From: Margaritifera margaritifera
Taxonomy: Eukaryota > Mollusca > Bivalvia > Unionida > Margaritiferidae
NCBI GenBank assembly: GCA_029931535.1
Contig: JAQPZY010001536.1
Location: 1,387,501-1,451,500, forward strand
Length of the DNA: 64,000 bases
Reading direction: 5' to 3'
In this document: positions 41,171 to 56,100 of the stretch, piece after piece
Numbering within the stretch: position 1 is the first letter of the stretch
Layout of the letters: each line of letters opens with the position of its first letter
Translations under genes and position numbers: made by a program
The notes under the pieces: generated by a model
What the model was told of the DNA's origin: nothing
Seen by the model: only the letters and a program-made list of their open reading frames with translations
Database searches by the model: none

Positions 41171-44100
41171 TTAATAATAATAATAATAATACAGCTCTCC
41201 CTCGTAACATGGTAGTAGGGGTCCATAACTGCGATATAGCGAGAACCACGTATGCACAAAACTGCAGTTGAGCAAAAACTGTGTATGTACCAAACTGGGG
41301 TATAGTGATAATGATTGGAAATTTGATGAATGTACATATGTTGGTGTGGGGGAGGTGAGAGGAGAAAAAACAAAATGCCAGTCAGGTGTATAGTAACAAT
41401 TTTAGTCTTAATATATTTTGTAATTTCATGTTATTTATACATTTCATTTTGTCAAAAATAATGTTTTAAAAGGAAAATAAAGATATAACACTAAACTTTA
41501 TGTTGTTTTCTTTCAACTTATTTTGTCATACATTTGATAGACCAAGTGGAATACGTTAGTTCAGTTTTAGGCATTGGGCCCATAGTAGTACGAAAGCGTT
41601 AGATCCATAATCATGTTATCATGATGTGCATTATAACAATGGAGAGCTGTAGAAATAATAATAATAATAATAATCATAATAATAATAACAAAAATGCTTT
41701 ATTAATAGACAGCACTGTATAAAGAGGCAAACAACTAATAATTATTCATGGACGTTGAAGATTAAAAGTAGCATTTATAAGGTAAATATTGTTTTGAATC
41801 GATTCTCCAACTTAAGTATTGATGTGTGTATCGAAACAGCAAAATTATTGATGCATCAGTGAATCATTTCACCCCTATCATTTAATGTTTCAATTACAAT
41901 ATATTTTCGTGGAAAAAATATGAACAGAAATTAACATCTTCATATCTTTGAAATCTTCTTGGAACCTCTGCATCTATTTTTCAGGTGTGTTTTAAAATTA
42001 AGATTCCATTACATTGTCTAAAAAGCTTGAATTCGCATTCAACATATTTTTTTAAAATTTTAGGTTGGAGCTCATAAAATTTATTTAAGAATACTTTATA
42101 TTTGTAAACTATGGTTTGGATTGGAAATATCTATATTTGCTATCAGACGAAAAAATAGATATCAAACCATATAATCGGGGACAAGATTTGTTCCTCTATT
42201 ATTTCTGCTTTCATCAGCAAGACATAGCTGAGGAGGTCTTAGCATTAAACAATGACCTTTGACCTCATGTTTTGGATACTCAGTGTTAGCACTAAGGTCT
42301 GTGATGTTACATATTTCATACGATTCCATATAACTCAGATCTGGAAGTTTCCAATACTACAGACTTATTAAAATAAGATGTACTACCACAAAACTCCACA
42401 GTTATGTTATCCAATCATTTTTTAACATATTCACAAAAATCCCGTTATGTTATCCAATCATTTTTTAACATTTTCACAAAACTCCTCAGTTATGTTATCC
42501 AATCATTTTTTAACATACTCACAAAACTCCTCAGTTATTTTATCCAATCATTTTTTAACATATTCACAAAACTCCTCAGTTATGTGGACCAATCATTTTT
42601 TTAACATATTCACAAAACTCCTCATTTATGTTATTAAGTCATTTTCTTAACATTTTGACACAACTTCTCAGTTATGTTATTCAGTCATTTTCTTAACATT
42701 TTGACAAAACTCCTCAGTTATGGTATCCAATCATTTTCTTAATTTTTGCACAAAACTCCTCATTTATGTTATTCAGTCATTTTCTTAACATTTTGACAAA
42801 ACTCCTCAGTTATGTTATCCAATCATTTTCTTAAAACCTCAGTTTTGTTACCCAATCATTTTCTTAATATTTGCACAAAACTCCTCATTTATGTTATTCA
42901 GTAATTTTCTTAACATTTTCACAAAACTCCCCATTTATGTTATCCAATCATTTTCTTAACATTTTCAAAAAAAACTCCTCAGTAATGTTATCTGATCATT
43001 TTCTTAACATTTTCACAAAACTCCCCACTTATATTGTCCAATCATTTTCATAACATTTTCACAAAACTCCTGTTATGTTATACAATCATTTTCTTCACAT
43101 TTTCACAAAAAATCCTAAGTTATGTTATCCAATCATTTCCTTAAAATTTTCATGATATGAAGATGTCATGATTTTCTATTTATTTATCATTCGGCAACTA
43201 AGTAAACTGGCAAGTTGAGCTGTGTTAACTAAGAGCTGAATCTTTTATTCAGATATCTCATGCAGCTTTCATATTTTTACAAGGCAATAAACTCAGCCTA
43301 ACCTTCTCATCATACAGCCGATGTACAAAGAAATGATTGGAAAACATATTTGTGGAGTTTCTTGGTAGGGCATCTTATTTTAATGATTTTGTCATATTGG
43401 AAACTTCCAGATCTGAGCAATCTGTAATCTTGAACAATTTTGTAATGTCATTGGTCTTAGTGCTGTGCTGTGTCATTGGTCTTAGTGCTGTGCTGTGTCA
43501 TTGGTCTTAGTGCTGTGCTGATGTCAAGCATCCAAAACAAGAGGTAAAGGTTTTTGTTTGCACTGATGTTCCTCAGCTAAGATATAACTCTGGTGGTGAC
43601 TGCATTATTTCCTTCATTGACAAAATTTAAATTTTCTGAAAAGGTTTTGTCATTTACTTTACCCTTTCAGTGTCCACTGACAGTGGATAATATTGTTGAG
43701 TGTATTGACTTCCACCATGTGAGACAAGTTTTTGATGTGAAGTCAATTAAGAAACTTTATGGTACCACCAGAGAAAACCTTGTACTTTTTTGAGGGAATG
43801 TGGTTTATGTGACAAAATTAGACCCAATATTTAAAGGATTTTGTGTTTTTCCTTTATGCTTTATTTTATGTATTTTTTTAAAGAACTTTAGCTTTTATCT
43901 TTTATCTTGTAGTACTGGATGTTTATGTTTATTTGGAGGGTTTTATCTTCCTAATTTGTTTGGGATTTTTTTTGTTGTAATTCTTTATCTTTACATTTTA
44001 GAACTTAACTTTTAATCAGCATCATGTAGGCAGTATTAAATATTAAACCCTATACATACGTATATTGTCTTATGTTTTAATTTAAAAGTCTTGTGAGGTT

Positions 44101-47100
44101 TTTAGGTGATACACAGTGCTTCACATAACTCATGGGCTTTAACACTTCCAAATTGTACTTTCTGTTTTAGGCACCTATTCAGCAACTAGCTGACAAGATT
44201 GCTGGCTATTTTGTACCAGTGGTTTGCGGCTTATCTTTCCTGACTCTGGTGGCCTGGGTTATTGTGGGATACATTAATATCAAACTTATTGATCCATCAT
44301 TTGATGTAAGTCCTATATTTCTTGACATTGTATTGATTTAAAGTTAGTGATGTTATGATGATTGATCATAATAAAAGTCAGTTGGACTGTTTACAATAAA
44401 AAACAAATAATTTGGCCTATTCGAAAAATTACAATTATCAATTATGAAATTTCACTATTGATTATTGGCAAAAAATAAACATTGACAGTGCCCCTGTTAC
44501 CACAATCACTGTTGACTTAAGAAGCTCAACTTTTGTACCTATTCATGGAGTGGTAAGTAAAGTAACATTGGAGAAAGTTAAATTTTCATAAGAAGAAATA
44601 CTTCTTGAAAACTTTTGGAAGTCCATACCTTATTTGTTTTTCCTAAGCAGAATTCAGAACAATTCCATTGTCATCAATTGTTAGATTGTTGTGAATATAA
44701 GTGTTATATAAAATCACACTTAAAATATAGAAACCAACTTGTGTAAAATGACCAAGTAAAGTGAAGTCATTTAAAAATGATCAAAATACATGATTTCAGA
44801 ACATTGATTCGAAACAAAATGATTGCATGAAAGGATGTCCAGTTGCCATTCTCCCTCAAAACATAATGGACATTAGAAAATATTTCTGAAATATTTCTCT
44901 GTTTTAATTTACAAGGCCAATTGAGCTTTATGGTATGGCTCTATGTGCTTCACGCATCATCTATTAGCTGCCCTGCAGTCAAATGTCTCCGAATTGAAGA
45001 TTCCATATCCTGATTTCAAATATTGTATAAATCAGTAAATGAGCACGTTCATCATGCCTGGCAAAATATGTGGAATGAAAACTCCACACACAAACTTAAG
45101 ATCATCAAACCCACTATTGGAGAGTGGCATCCATCATATAGAACAAATCGGAGATATGAGGTGGTATTCTGCCGATCATGTATCAGACACACATATCTGA
45201 CTCGGGTGTACCTCCTGAAGGGTGAATCTTGACCACAATGCATACTCTGCGAGTGTCCACTGACAGTGGAACACATTATTGTCGAGTGTGTTGATTTCCA
45301 CCCCATGAGACACAAGTATTTAGAGGTGAACTGCTTAAAGGAACTATATGAAGACGTATTACTCGAGAAAACCTTGGACTTGATGAGGGAATGCAGTTTA
45401 TATAACAAATTTTAATCATGTTTTTAGGATTTTACATATATTACCTGTATCTTTTATTTTATATACATTTAAAGAATTTTAACATCTTTATGCTTTATAT
45501 TTTATCTTGTTGTAGTTAATGTTGACATATATTTGAAAGGGTTTATCTTCCGAAATTTTTTTGCAATTCATTTTTACATTTTTCGAACTTTACCTTTAGT
45601 GGGCACTACATAGTCACTCTTGTGCAGAGGTGCCATAAAACACTACTACATACATAGATACATACATAGATACATACATAGATACATACATACATACATA
45701 CATACATACATTACATTACATTAAATTACATTACATTACAAATTCTTCTAAATAAACACCAGACCAACAGAAAGCATCATGGCATAAAGGTCTTTTAATT
45801 CCTACAAATGATGCCAATGTGCCATCATTGCTAAAAATAGAAAAACCCAACCACGGTCCACCAGCAATTGCTTTTTTCAGCTTCTTCTCAAATACTCCCA
45901 GACCAGTATCAACTAAACTTGGCACAGAGCATCCTGGTCTAAAGGCCTTTCAGGTTTAAACAAATGATGCCAATTTGCCATCAAATATGGCCACATTACT
46001 AAGAATAGTACAACTTTTAAATGACTTCTCCAAATCTGTTAAACAGAATTTGATCATATTAAACAGAAAGCATCCTCGCATAAAGACCTTTGAGTTTTAT
46101 ACAAATGATTCCAGTCCACCATCAGATATGACTGCCATTACTACAAATAGAAAATCCTTTAAATGACTTCAGCAAAACTGCTGAACAGAATTTGACGAAA
46201 TTTGACTGAAAGGATACTAGTATAGAAGGCATTAATTTTTATACAAATTATGCCGATCTGCCATCAAATATAGTCGATGTTGCTAAAAATAAAAAAAAAA
46301 TCATTTAGACAACTTCTGAAAACTGATTTACAGAATGTGTCCAAGCTTTACTGAAAGTATCCTGATATAAAAGACTTTCAAGTTTGTACAAATGATGCCA
46401 AGCCACCATTAAATATGACTGCAGTTACTGAAATAGACAAAAGTTTCAATAAATTTTTCTTAGAAACTGCTCAGCAGAAATTGCCCAATTCATGAAGGGT
46501 TTTTGAATATGCACAAATGATGACAATCTGCCATAAAATATGGTTGCAGTTACTAAAAGTAGAAAAATAGTCTGCATAACTTTATCTCCAGAAACCGCTG
46601 AACAGAATTTGACCTACTTTGGAACAAAACATCATGGCATAGGGGCCTTTCAATATTTGACAAATGATGCTGATAGGCCATCAAATATCAATGAATATAC
46701 AAAAACTAGTTCATCCTTGAAACATGTTTTCATAACAAATGCAATCGACAGCATTGGCAAAACATAAATAGAAAGCACCCTACTGACCCAGATTTCTTGG
46801 TCAGCTGAACATGAATTTGGATATTAGGCAGATGTCAGAGGGGCCCCGGGTGGCTGAGTGGTCTAAGGCTCACCTTTACAGATCACTGACATCTCACCTC
46901 TGTCAGTATCGGTTCAAGTCTCGGGCTCGGCCAAAGTGGGTATGTGAGAAAGCTTGCCAGTAGCGTCCCGTGGGTCGGTGGTTCTTCCCGGGGTTTTTCC
47001 GGGTTCTTCCTCCACCAAATATACTGGCTGCCATGTATAGCCTATCATGTGCTGAAAATAGCGTTAAACCCATAACAACAACAACAGCAGATGTCAGACA

Positions 47101-50100
47101 GGTGAGGAATCTCAGTCTCAGCTCCACTTGGGCCTCTTGTTACAACATATTATGGAAACTGGTTTAGCCTAGAGAAGCAAGTCACAGATAGAAAGAAAAA
47201 GAAAAAAATTCTTTTCACCTGATTGAATGAAGCATTCCTAAGAACCAGCATGTGCTGTATTATAACAAATCTCCATGACATGGCACAGTGTCAGTCAGTA
47301 TACTGCATGCACATAATGTCACATTATGATTGTCAGTTTTGTGTTCTGTAGACTTTGTCTCTGCTGTTGGTTTTCTGTTTATTTAATGGGCCAAATTTGA
47401 ATCAGATATGTGTGCAAGTTTGATGTGATATTTATAAAGAAAAGATTACACAATAACCTCCTAAATTCAATTCTCAACTGCTGTTACAAATGTAAGCTTA
47501 AGATTTATTGATATGCATATGAATGACTGTAAACGTTTTAATGCAGATTTGCTGCCATTTCCTTGTTAAACACTCATTCATCTATCCTTTTGTTTACAAT
47601 TAGTGACAGGCTTCTTTTCCCCATTCTTCTGTATAATCATCCTTGCTTGGGGTTAGATGTTCAGCTTAAGAGTAGTGCATGAAATGCACACCAGCCTATA
47701 CATTTTTAGTGATTTGGATCACTGGGACCCTTAGCTATGTGAAAATTTTAATTTCCCTGTCTAATTACATTTCATAGTGACATTAATGTTAGGACAAAAC
47801 TCAGCTACCTCAAATCCAGCCTTCCAGAAAGACGAAAAACTGTCTGTTCTGTACATATACCATAACATTAGCATATTGACAAAGGGAAGAAACTCTTCCA
47901 AAATTACCTCCCCTTGCTACTGCTAGTTGGCTACCTATATTCTAAATGTTTACTAGTTTGAGCTTTTGCTGCGGTATGATCAGCATCTCACCACATTGCC
48001 TCCCAATACCCATCAAGATCATCTGTAATTCTACCCATCCATCAAAAGTGTGGTATAGTGTTGTTAATTAATGTTTCTGCAAGGTTTTGGTAACTTAAGT
48101 TGTGAATTTTTGTTGATATATTTATAGCTGTTTTGCAGTTTGTGCACAGCATTTTTCTGACCTGGTTTATCACACAAAGTATCATTGATACTTGTGGTTT
48201 GTATGTTTTAATTCGTCCATGCTACACCCATCCCAAATGTTGCTGCAGTAACAGATGTGGAGACTTGCTCAGGAGATGACTTTGCAGTTGTTGGCTTCAG
48301 GGAGTTTTTATCCCTCCATTTGTCATCTCTTTCCAATACAGACTTTGAATTGATGGGAGAATTTGGCAGTCCAGTAGGTATAAGTACCTGAGTATGCCTG
48401 AGCATGTCCTTAATGCCTGTAAACCTGGATACTTTTGATATGATAAACATATTTTACCAGCTGTTGTTGCCGCATGCTGCCGTTCTGCTTGCTGACCCAA
48501 CAGTCTAGGTGTCTGGTTGGCCATACATACAGAGTAGCGACTGTAGTTTAATCCATCCAGCCATCCATTCTGGTGATGCATACCTTGTCGGTTGCACAAT
48601 CGCCAGTCAAGCTGGCAGGCCCGATGTTGTTGGTACATCTGGTTGAGAAATACTGTGTTATGCACATTTTTGATGGCACTACTTCTTCCATGCTGCTGGG
48701 TATGTTATAAACTGACATGGAAGCAATTCCAGATGAGGACAGCACCCACAATGAGTGCAGGGAAAACCTCACTCTGTTGCCTCACTTCATCAGACAATGA
48801 AACAGACCATGTTTAGTTTTAAAGCTGTGGTTGAGGAAATGTAACAGATCTTGGCTCTGTCTGAGTGCCCACTACCGCTGTCTGTGAGTCAGGCCTATAA
48901 GGTCAAGGTCAATGTTGAGGACGAGGATGAACACCTCTCCTTCCATCTCCTTCCACAGTCGGCAAAAATAAACAAAATTTCTGGTTGACTATCAGACAAA
49001 TCTTGCTTATACCATGCACACCTAGACATGCTTTGTATGGACATTCTGAGCATTGATAAGAACATTGTGGCAATAAACATGTCTGACCCACAATTCTATA
49101 AGGGCGATCATTGTGTTTTTGATATGCCTTGTGAGTTGGCGCAGAATATGCTTGCCATGTCATGGATGCGTGACTTGGCATCATTAGTGATTTTTCACGT
49201 GACCAAAAAAGTTGGCCAGTGAGCATCTGTGGGAGTCTATAGCCTGATTTGCCAAAGTGATTCATATAGGTCAGAGCATCACTATATGGCAAACGCCTTT
49301 ATGGCTTCTTGCAACATTGATTTAATGAGACAAGATGCCTTTCTCCTCTCGTCATGACTGAAGCCATATAACTCTTTGGCCCAACACTCATTGTCTTTGG
49401 TTCTTTACTGCTGTTCAGAAGCTGTATAGAGGATGTGTGGATGCATGCAGCATGAGAACTCTTGCTCCAGCTGTCCTTACCCCCTCCTCTGGCTTTTCAC
49501 CTACATCAAACTCTAGTTAGCTGATTCCCATTCAACAGCAGGCAATTCAAGGCAGTTTAATAAAGGGGAAAGGAAACTAAGTTACTCCTTACCCAAGCCT
49601 CCCAACAATCACCAGTGAGTTGTCACCCCAACTGCCCATTGAGAATCTGCCTATATGTGCCAGACTTTTGCAGTTTTGGCAATATTGTATGAACTTTTTT
49701 CTCCAAAACAAATCGGTGATCCAAGTTGTTTAGGAGGGGCTTTTGATTTTGTTTATCCAACCCCTTCCCTCTCATGTTCCCCTTCCATGATGGAGATCCT
49801 GGCTGATCCTGGTAAAGCAGAAATTGTACTCCAGGAGATCAGTGTTTTACTCTCCAAGTGGGTGGTAGAGAGAGCTCACAAACTGAACTCTTAGGGGTTT
49901 TGTCCAAGGCTTTTTCTGGTGCCAAAAGCCAATGGCAAACTCAAACTGGTGATAGATCTCAGCCAGTTCAACAAATATATAATCACACAAAGATCAAAAT
50001 GGAAATGTCAAGGTAAGACTTTTCATCAAAATGGATGAGTTTGCAATCAGTATTGATCTGAATGATGCATACTTCCCTATCCATTCCACCTAACTTCGCA

Positions 50101-53100
50101 CAAGTTCCTTTGATTTGCCTTGTGAGGAACAGTCTCATGAAAATTTGAGCTCATGAGATTTTTGCAATTTCTATGAGCCTCCAGTTCAAACAACATTTCT
50201 ATCTGAGACATTATAGAAGCTGATGACTGATATGCACAGTCTACCCTATTGAGTTTCTGTCCCTGAGATCCAGCATTGCAGAGACAAGAATTGAATACAG
50301 TAGCAATGGTCCGAACAACCACCAGACCCAGTTCATATCAAAACAACCTCCTTATGGGCATGGGTTTAGTGCTTTTGCTGAATTTGCCAGGATTTTACTT
50401 GGTAAGAAAATGTTATATGTTTCTCATTACCTGTGTATTGATGCCACATGTTACATGACCATTGGTTGTGCTGCCTTCTTGTTAGGGTCCTTGTGTAGGG
50501 ACTTCATCCATATTTCCATCAAAATATACCTGTGATAGAGGTTGGATGCTCAACATTTCCTACTCCTATTACCTATTCTCCTAACATTAATGTGATCTGG
50601 GAATGTATACTAAATGGAGAAAGTAAATTGTTTAATAAATTATGTTTCTCTAAGAATACCTTTCTGATCACAGTGTACTGTTAAGCCCTACCACACCTCT
50701 CCATAATGCGAACATCCTCATTGATGTTTCACTTAAGCATAAACTGGTAAACATCCAGTATATGGATAGCCACCTAGGGGTGGAAAGGGGAGGTAATTTG
50801 GAAGATTTTGTTCCCATTGTCTATATCATAGATGGGAAAGGTGAAATTTTCATCTTTACAAGAGTGCTGGATTTGAGGGATAGTGGAGTTCATTTCCATG
50901 AATGTCACTGGATAAGTATTCTTGGTGAAACATAATTTTCTAAAAAAGTATACTTTTTCAAAGAATTAAACAGTCCTACATTTCATAGGCAGTCATGCTT
51001 AAGTTAAAATGATGTATTCTTGGTGAAACATAATTTTCTAAAAAAGTTTACTTTTTCAAAGAATTAAACAGTCCTACATTTCATAGGCTTAAGTTAAAAT
51101 GATGCCAGAATATAAGCTCAGCAAGATATTTACTGTATTATGCAGGAGAATGGAGATATGACAGCTACAGAACTGATCTTACAGCGTGCCTTCCAATATG
51201 CCATTACCGTGCTCAGCATTGCTTGCCCCTGTGCCCTGGGACTGGCCACACCTACTGCTGTCATGGTAGGGACAGGGGTAGGGGCCAGCATTGGAATCCT
51301 TATCAAAGGTGGAGAGCCCCTGGAGACCACACATAAGGTATGTAGAGAAACATCACAGAGTTTGAATTTGCTTTTTACACAAAATATATACAATGAATAG
51401 TTACATTTTCATTTCAAACTTCTCTCCTAAGCCTACACCAAAATTTAGACATGGTAGAAAGGACAATGAACTCATTCAATTTGATAATAGTCTACAATAC
51501 TTTTATTGTTCAAGATTGGTAAAATTGACAATTACTCATCTATATAATAACAATAAAGAATTTTATTGTACAAAGTTACATCAGGAACTTTAAGCAAGTT
51601 CTGTTCATGTTGGTTAGATAATAAATCGTATTACATTCTCGTTCATATGGGCAGTTAAATTGCAGTTCTCTGCCAGTGTGAGTTATTTTTTAAATTTATG
51701 CTCGGTAAAAACATTTGCGCTTGGAAGGGATGGGTTGTATTTGGCCTGGTATTTGGCTGCATGGTGTACACATAAAGTTCCACCCCAACAGATTCTTGTT
51801 TTCTGTACATGTTTATGTTTGGGTTATATGACTTGGAGATTATCTTGCCAGTGCTTAAGTTTTTGAAAGTCTTGTGACATACACCATAATGGTATTTGTT
51901 GAAAAAAATGAAAAGTATTCTGTGGATTTCTTGTTAGGAAATCTGCGGTATATTTTGAGTTCATCTAATTAGGGTCCACTCAATGATGTTAGTGGAACCA
52001 TATAGTAATCATCTTTGTCCATCCATCTGTCTGTCTGTCTGTCTATTAATAATTTGGCAAAATAACTTTATGATGAATTATTTGATTGTAACCAAATTTG
52101 GTACGGAGCATTATATAATGAGGCCTTGAAAAGTGTTCGATTTCCAGCCATCTATGCCATCATTTAAAGAAATTATTGCTCCTGATTGCCCGTCCTCCTA
52201 ATTTTTGTTTCCATAGCATAACTTTAATGATGTATTAGGATTTTGACCAAATTTGTATGTGCTTATATATTGAAGAGACCTTGGCTGATTTTGATTTTCA
52301 GGATTCCCTGTCATCATTTACAGAAGGTATGGCCCCAGATTTCCCATCGTCTTGACATGGTTTCTGTGGCATAACTTTTGTAATGATTCTTTGATTCAAC
52401 CAAATTTAGTATGCACCTTTATATTAATAAAACCTTGACTCAATTTGATTTCTAGAATTCACAACATCATTTAAAGGAGCTACATCCTCGGATTGTCCAT
52501 CCTCCAGATCTTGGTTTCTGCAGCATTCTTTTTTCAAAGAATTGTAGTTTTTTTCAGTTGAATTTTGCATGCAATGTAGCTTTATATTGAAGAGACCTTG
52601 AATGATTTTAATTTCCAGCATTTAAGATTATCATTGATGTACAAGAGTAATAACCCCTGATTGTCCATCCTGCAGGCTTTGGCTTCCACTATCATAACTT
52701 TATGAAGGAATGTTAGATTTCAACAAAATTTATCGTGCACCTTTATAGTGATGAGGTGTTGAAGAAATTGGATTTCCAGCATTCTACAGCAGCATTTGGA
52801 GGAGTTATGGCTCCTGAAGGCCCTTATGCTAACTTTGGTTTTCCAACACGAGTTTCTCTGTTTAAGGCCCTACAGAGCAAATTCTTGTAAGTGAGGCCTT
52901 TTGCACCCATTGTGAATGGCTCTAGTTCTGCTGATTTTCATGCATTGAGCCCTTCCTTATAAAAAAAAACTTTAACATGCATTACCAGTATCATACATTT
53001 TTTACTTGGTACCATTTCATAGAAACTAAATGTGTAATGCCTTTTGTGACTGTGATTTTATAAATACAGCAGTAAAGGTAAACCATGGTATGCTATGTTA

Positions 53101-56100
53101 ACTCTTGGAATTCCTCTTGCAGATCAAGAGTATAGTGTTTGACAAGACAGGCACTTTAACACATGGAGTTCCCCGGGTGTCCAGGGTAGCCATGTTCGTG
53201 GAGGATGGCATCTGCTCGTTTGTCAAACTGATTGCCATTGCAGGAACTGCAGAAGCTAGCAGTGAGCACCCTATTGCCTCGGCTATCGTCAAGTATGCAA
53301 AAGAGGTAAGAGATAAAAAGCTTCTGGAAGAGCTTAAAAATGTTGAGTTGCAGCAATGAATAGTTGCTAGAAATTTTTTTCCTGCTCTGGAACAAAAGTT
53401 AACTTTAGATAACATTTGTGTGAGAGAGTCAGAATTTAATTGTTACAGTTTTACACTAAAATAAACTCACAATTCAAATGGTGAAAATGAGGAAAGCCAT
53501 CAAAGTTTTATATGAAAAATAAACTTTTCAGTTTTTACCTTAGTATATTTCAAATCAGTCACTCGGATACGAATAAACTCGTATGTATTTTTTATATTTA
53601 TTTTACAGCTAGATCATAATATTTACATTCTTATAATTCCTACTTGGAAATAAATAGTTGGTCACACTTCCTGCTTTAATTTTGTTCCATATCCTCATGA
53701 TCACAAAAAGAAAAATTAATTGCATTTCATTTTCATTTTAATTATGAAATTATGAATCTGTATTATAAAACTTAACATCGGTTTTTACTTAATGTGATTC
53801 TAATTTATTAAATGGATAATGAAACATACCTGATTAACTTAAGCTATCGTGGAAAATTTGACTTGTATCATAATTTTCATTGATTTATTTGTAACTTCCC
53901 CTTGTGCCGTGATTGTTGGAGCAATTTTCATTTTGTTTGATATTTCATAGACCCTGAAGACAGAAAACCTCGGAAAAGTATCAGACTTCCAGGCCGTGCC
54001 TGGTTGTGGCCTCAAATGCAGCATCATGCAGGTGGAATCCCTCCTTGTAGAGGTGGACTTAGAGGGCGTCAACAACCGTAGAAACATGATGGGCAGCTTG
54101 CGGGTTAAGATTGATAATGTCATGTATGACTCAGAAGTGGACAATATACCTGTTGCTATTGAAGGTTTGTAGTGTTTTATTTCATAGCTATCCTGCGAGT
54201 GAGAATGCATCCTGAAATCTTTTCTTTAACTTTGTGTAATACAGTGCTCTTCTCATGGCTTCATTTGTGGATACCTGTAGAAAAACCTGACCCTTCAGTT
54301 ACAAAATGTCATAAGTACAAAATCTTTACAATTCCAGAAGTTTGGTTATTGGAAACTTTTTGTGTATATAAAAGTAAAACTACCAAAATTGTATTCTTAG
54401 CATGATATTATTTGATTTACATAATTACAAAAATTTCACACTTGTCAGTGGACTTTACACTTTCAAATTTTTCTATCATGAATATAAACTCAATTTCTTT
54501 TGTGTAGACTGTTTGGTGAATATAGGTCTCATTCCTGAATAAAACTGTCTACAAACAAGAATTGAACTCATCATTAAGACTACAAATGAGAAATCATACT
54601 CAATAATTTTTGACAATGGGAAAATCTTGAAAATTTGATCAGGAAAAAAGTATCTTGCTATTTCAGAAATTCTTCTCCAGAACGGCTTGGCCATTTTTGA
54701 TCAAACTTTAGGGGACTGTTTCTCCTTTGAATACATTCCACAATCACATTAATGTTAGGAACATAAACTCTACTACCTCCCGAATCCAGCCCTCAGATTG
54801 GAGGAACAAGGGGTTGTGGAATTGCTGTCCTTGCATTCTTCCCAGATGCTATTAGAGCTGCAGATGCGTTGACTGGTACAGGAAGTGATGATGCAGTTGC
54901 TGATTTAGGAACAGTTTTTTCCCATATGTCTGTTGCAAACCTCCATGGATAATTTGGAGCTTATGGGCGAGTGTCCACCGTATCTAGACAGTCCAATGGG
55001 CAGAAGTCCCCCCACATGTCTGAGCATGGCCTTTGGGCCTGTAATCCTGGGTGCATAGGGTTTTTCTTGGATCTTGATGATCCATTTCAACAGTCTTTCA
55101 TGCCATACAGTGCTGCTCCAGCTACCAACCAGCCAGTCTAGCCGGCTGTACCTATTGTCCAGTGACCGAACATCCGTCATGTCAGCAAGCCATGCCACAT
55201 ACTGGCTAATAGTGCCGTTGTAATTGGAACCATCTTGGGATCAGACTGACTGATTAGTCTGTTTTACCGCACCTTCGGCACAGGCAATTCCCTAGTCTGT
55301 CCAACTGACCACCCAGCCAACAGCCACGCATACTGCCCAGCTGGCAATTGAGCCAACCGTCCATCATATGCTCTGCAAGTTTGTACCAGCAAGATTTGCT
55401 TGACCAACTCAACCAGCAAGTCATTTGTTCACAGCTTATCCTTTGGAGCAATGCCATGATACAATTAGGGATGATGGCAATCCCATGCCTCTGGGCATGT
55501 TCTACTGAACATGGACGTGAGTGTGGGGATAACCTCAATGACTTAACACACTCAAATCCTACTATGGAATGGACTGACTGAATGGATGGTCATATTAAAA
55601 TGAGGTTTTCACTAAAAGACTTATTATGATGTCTATTTGGTCCTAAATGAAAACAGTGCTGATCTGATGTACAATATGGCCACCACAGTAGCTGTCTTGA
55701 AAATATTCTTATTGGTATTCCTCCTGAACGGAAAGTCATATTGACATGGGGTTTTCACCAAAAGACTTCTTACAATGTCTAGTTGGTCCTAAATGAAATT
55801 CGTGCTGATCTGGGGTCTAATATGACTGCCACAGTCACCAGCTTGAAGATTTTGTTATCACTACTTCTCCTGAATGAATGGTCATATCATCATGGGGTTT
55901 TCACTGAAAGACTTATTATAATGTTTTGTTGATCCTAAATTAAAATGGTACTGGTCTGACATCAAATATGTGACCATCTTGAAAATCTTGTTTTTGCTAC
56001 TCCTCTTAAATGGAAAGTCATTTTGACATGGGGTTTTCACCAGAAGAGTTCTTATGGTGTCTGGTTGGTCCTAAATGAAAATGACTAACCTCAATATGGC

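Noticed and set aside
40948..41373. Poly-Asn, poly-Ile and poly-Leu frames
   Set aside because: Translations of the (AAT)n microsatellite; only the part up to 41091 is the real ATP7 exon 10.
42404..43053. Repetitive frames on + at 42.4-43.0 kb
   Set aside because: Produced by the 45-bp satellite; the same phrase is readable in more than one frame.
46840..46935. Functional tRNA gene
   Set aside because: A and B boxes are present, but no cloverleaf closes, and it is joined to a SINE body with target duplication.
55254..55581. Frames of 77-94 codons on both strands near 55.4 kb
   Set aside because: They overlap on opposite strands inside the DIRS-like fragment and match no known domain.
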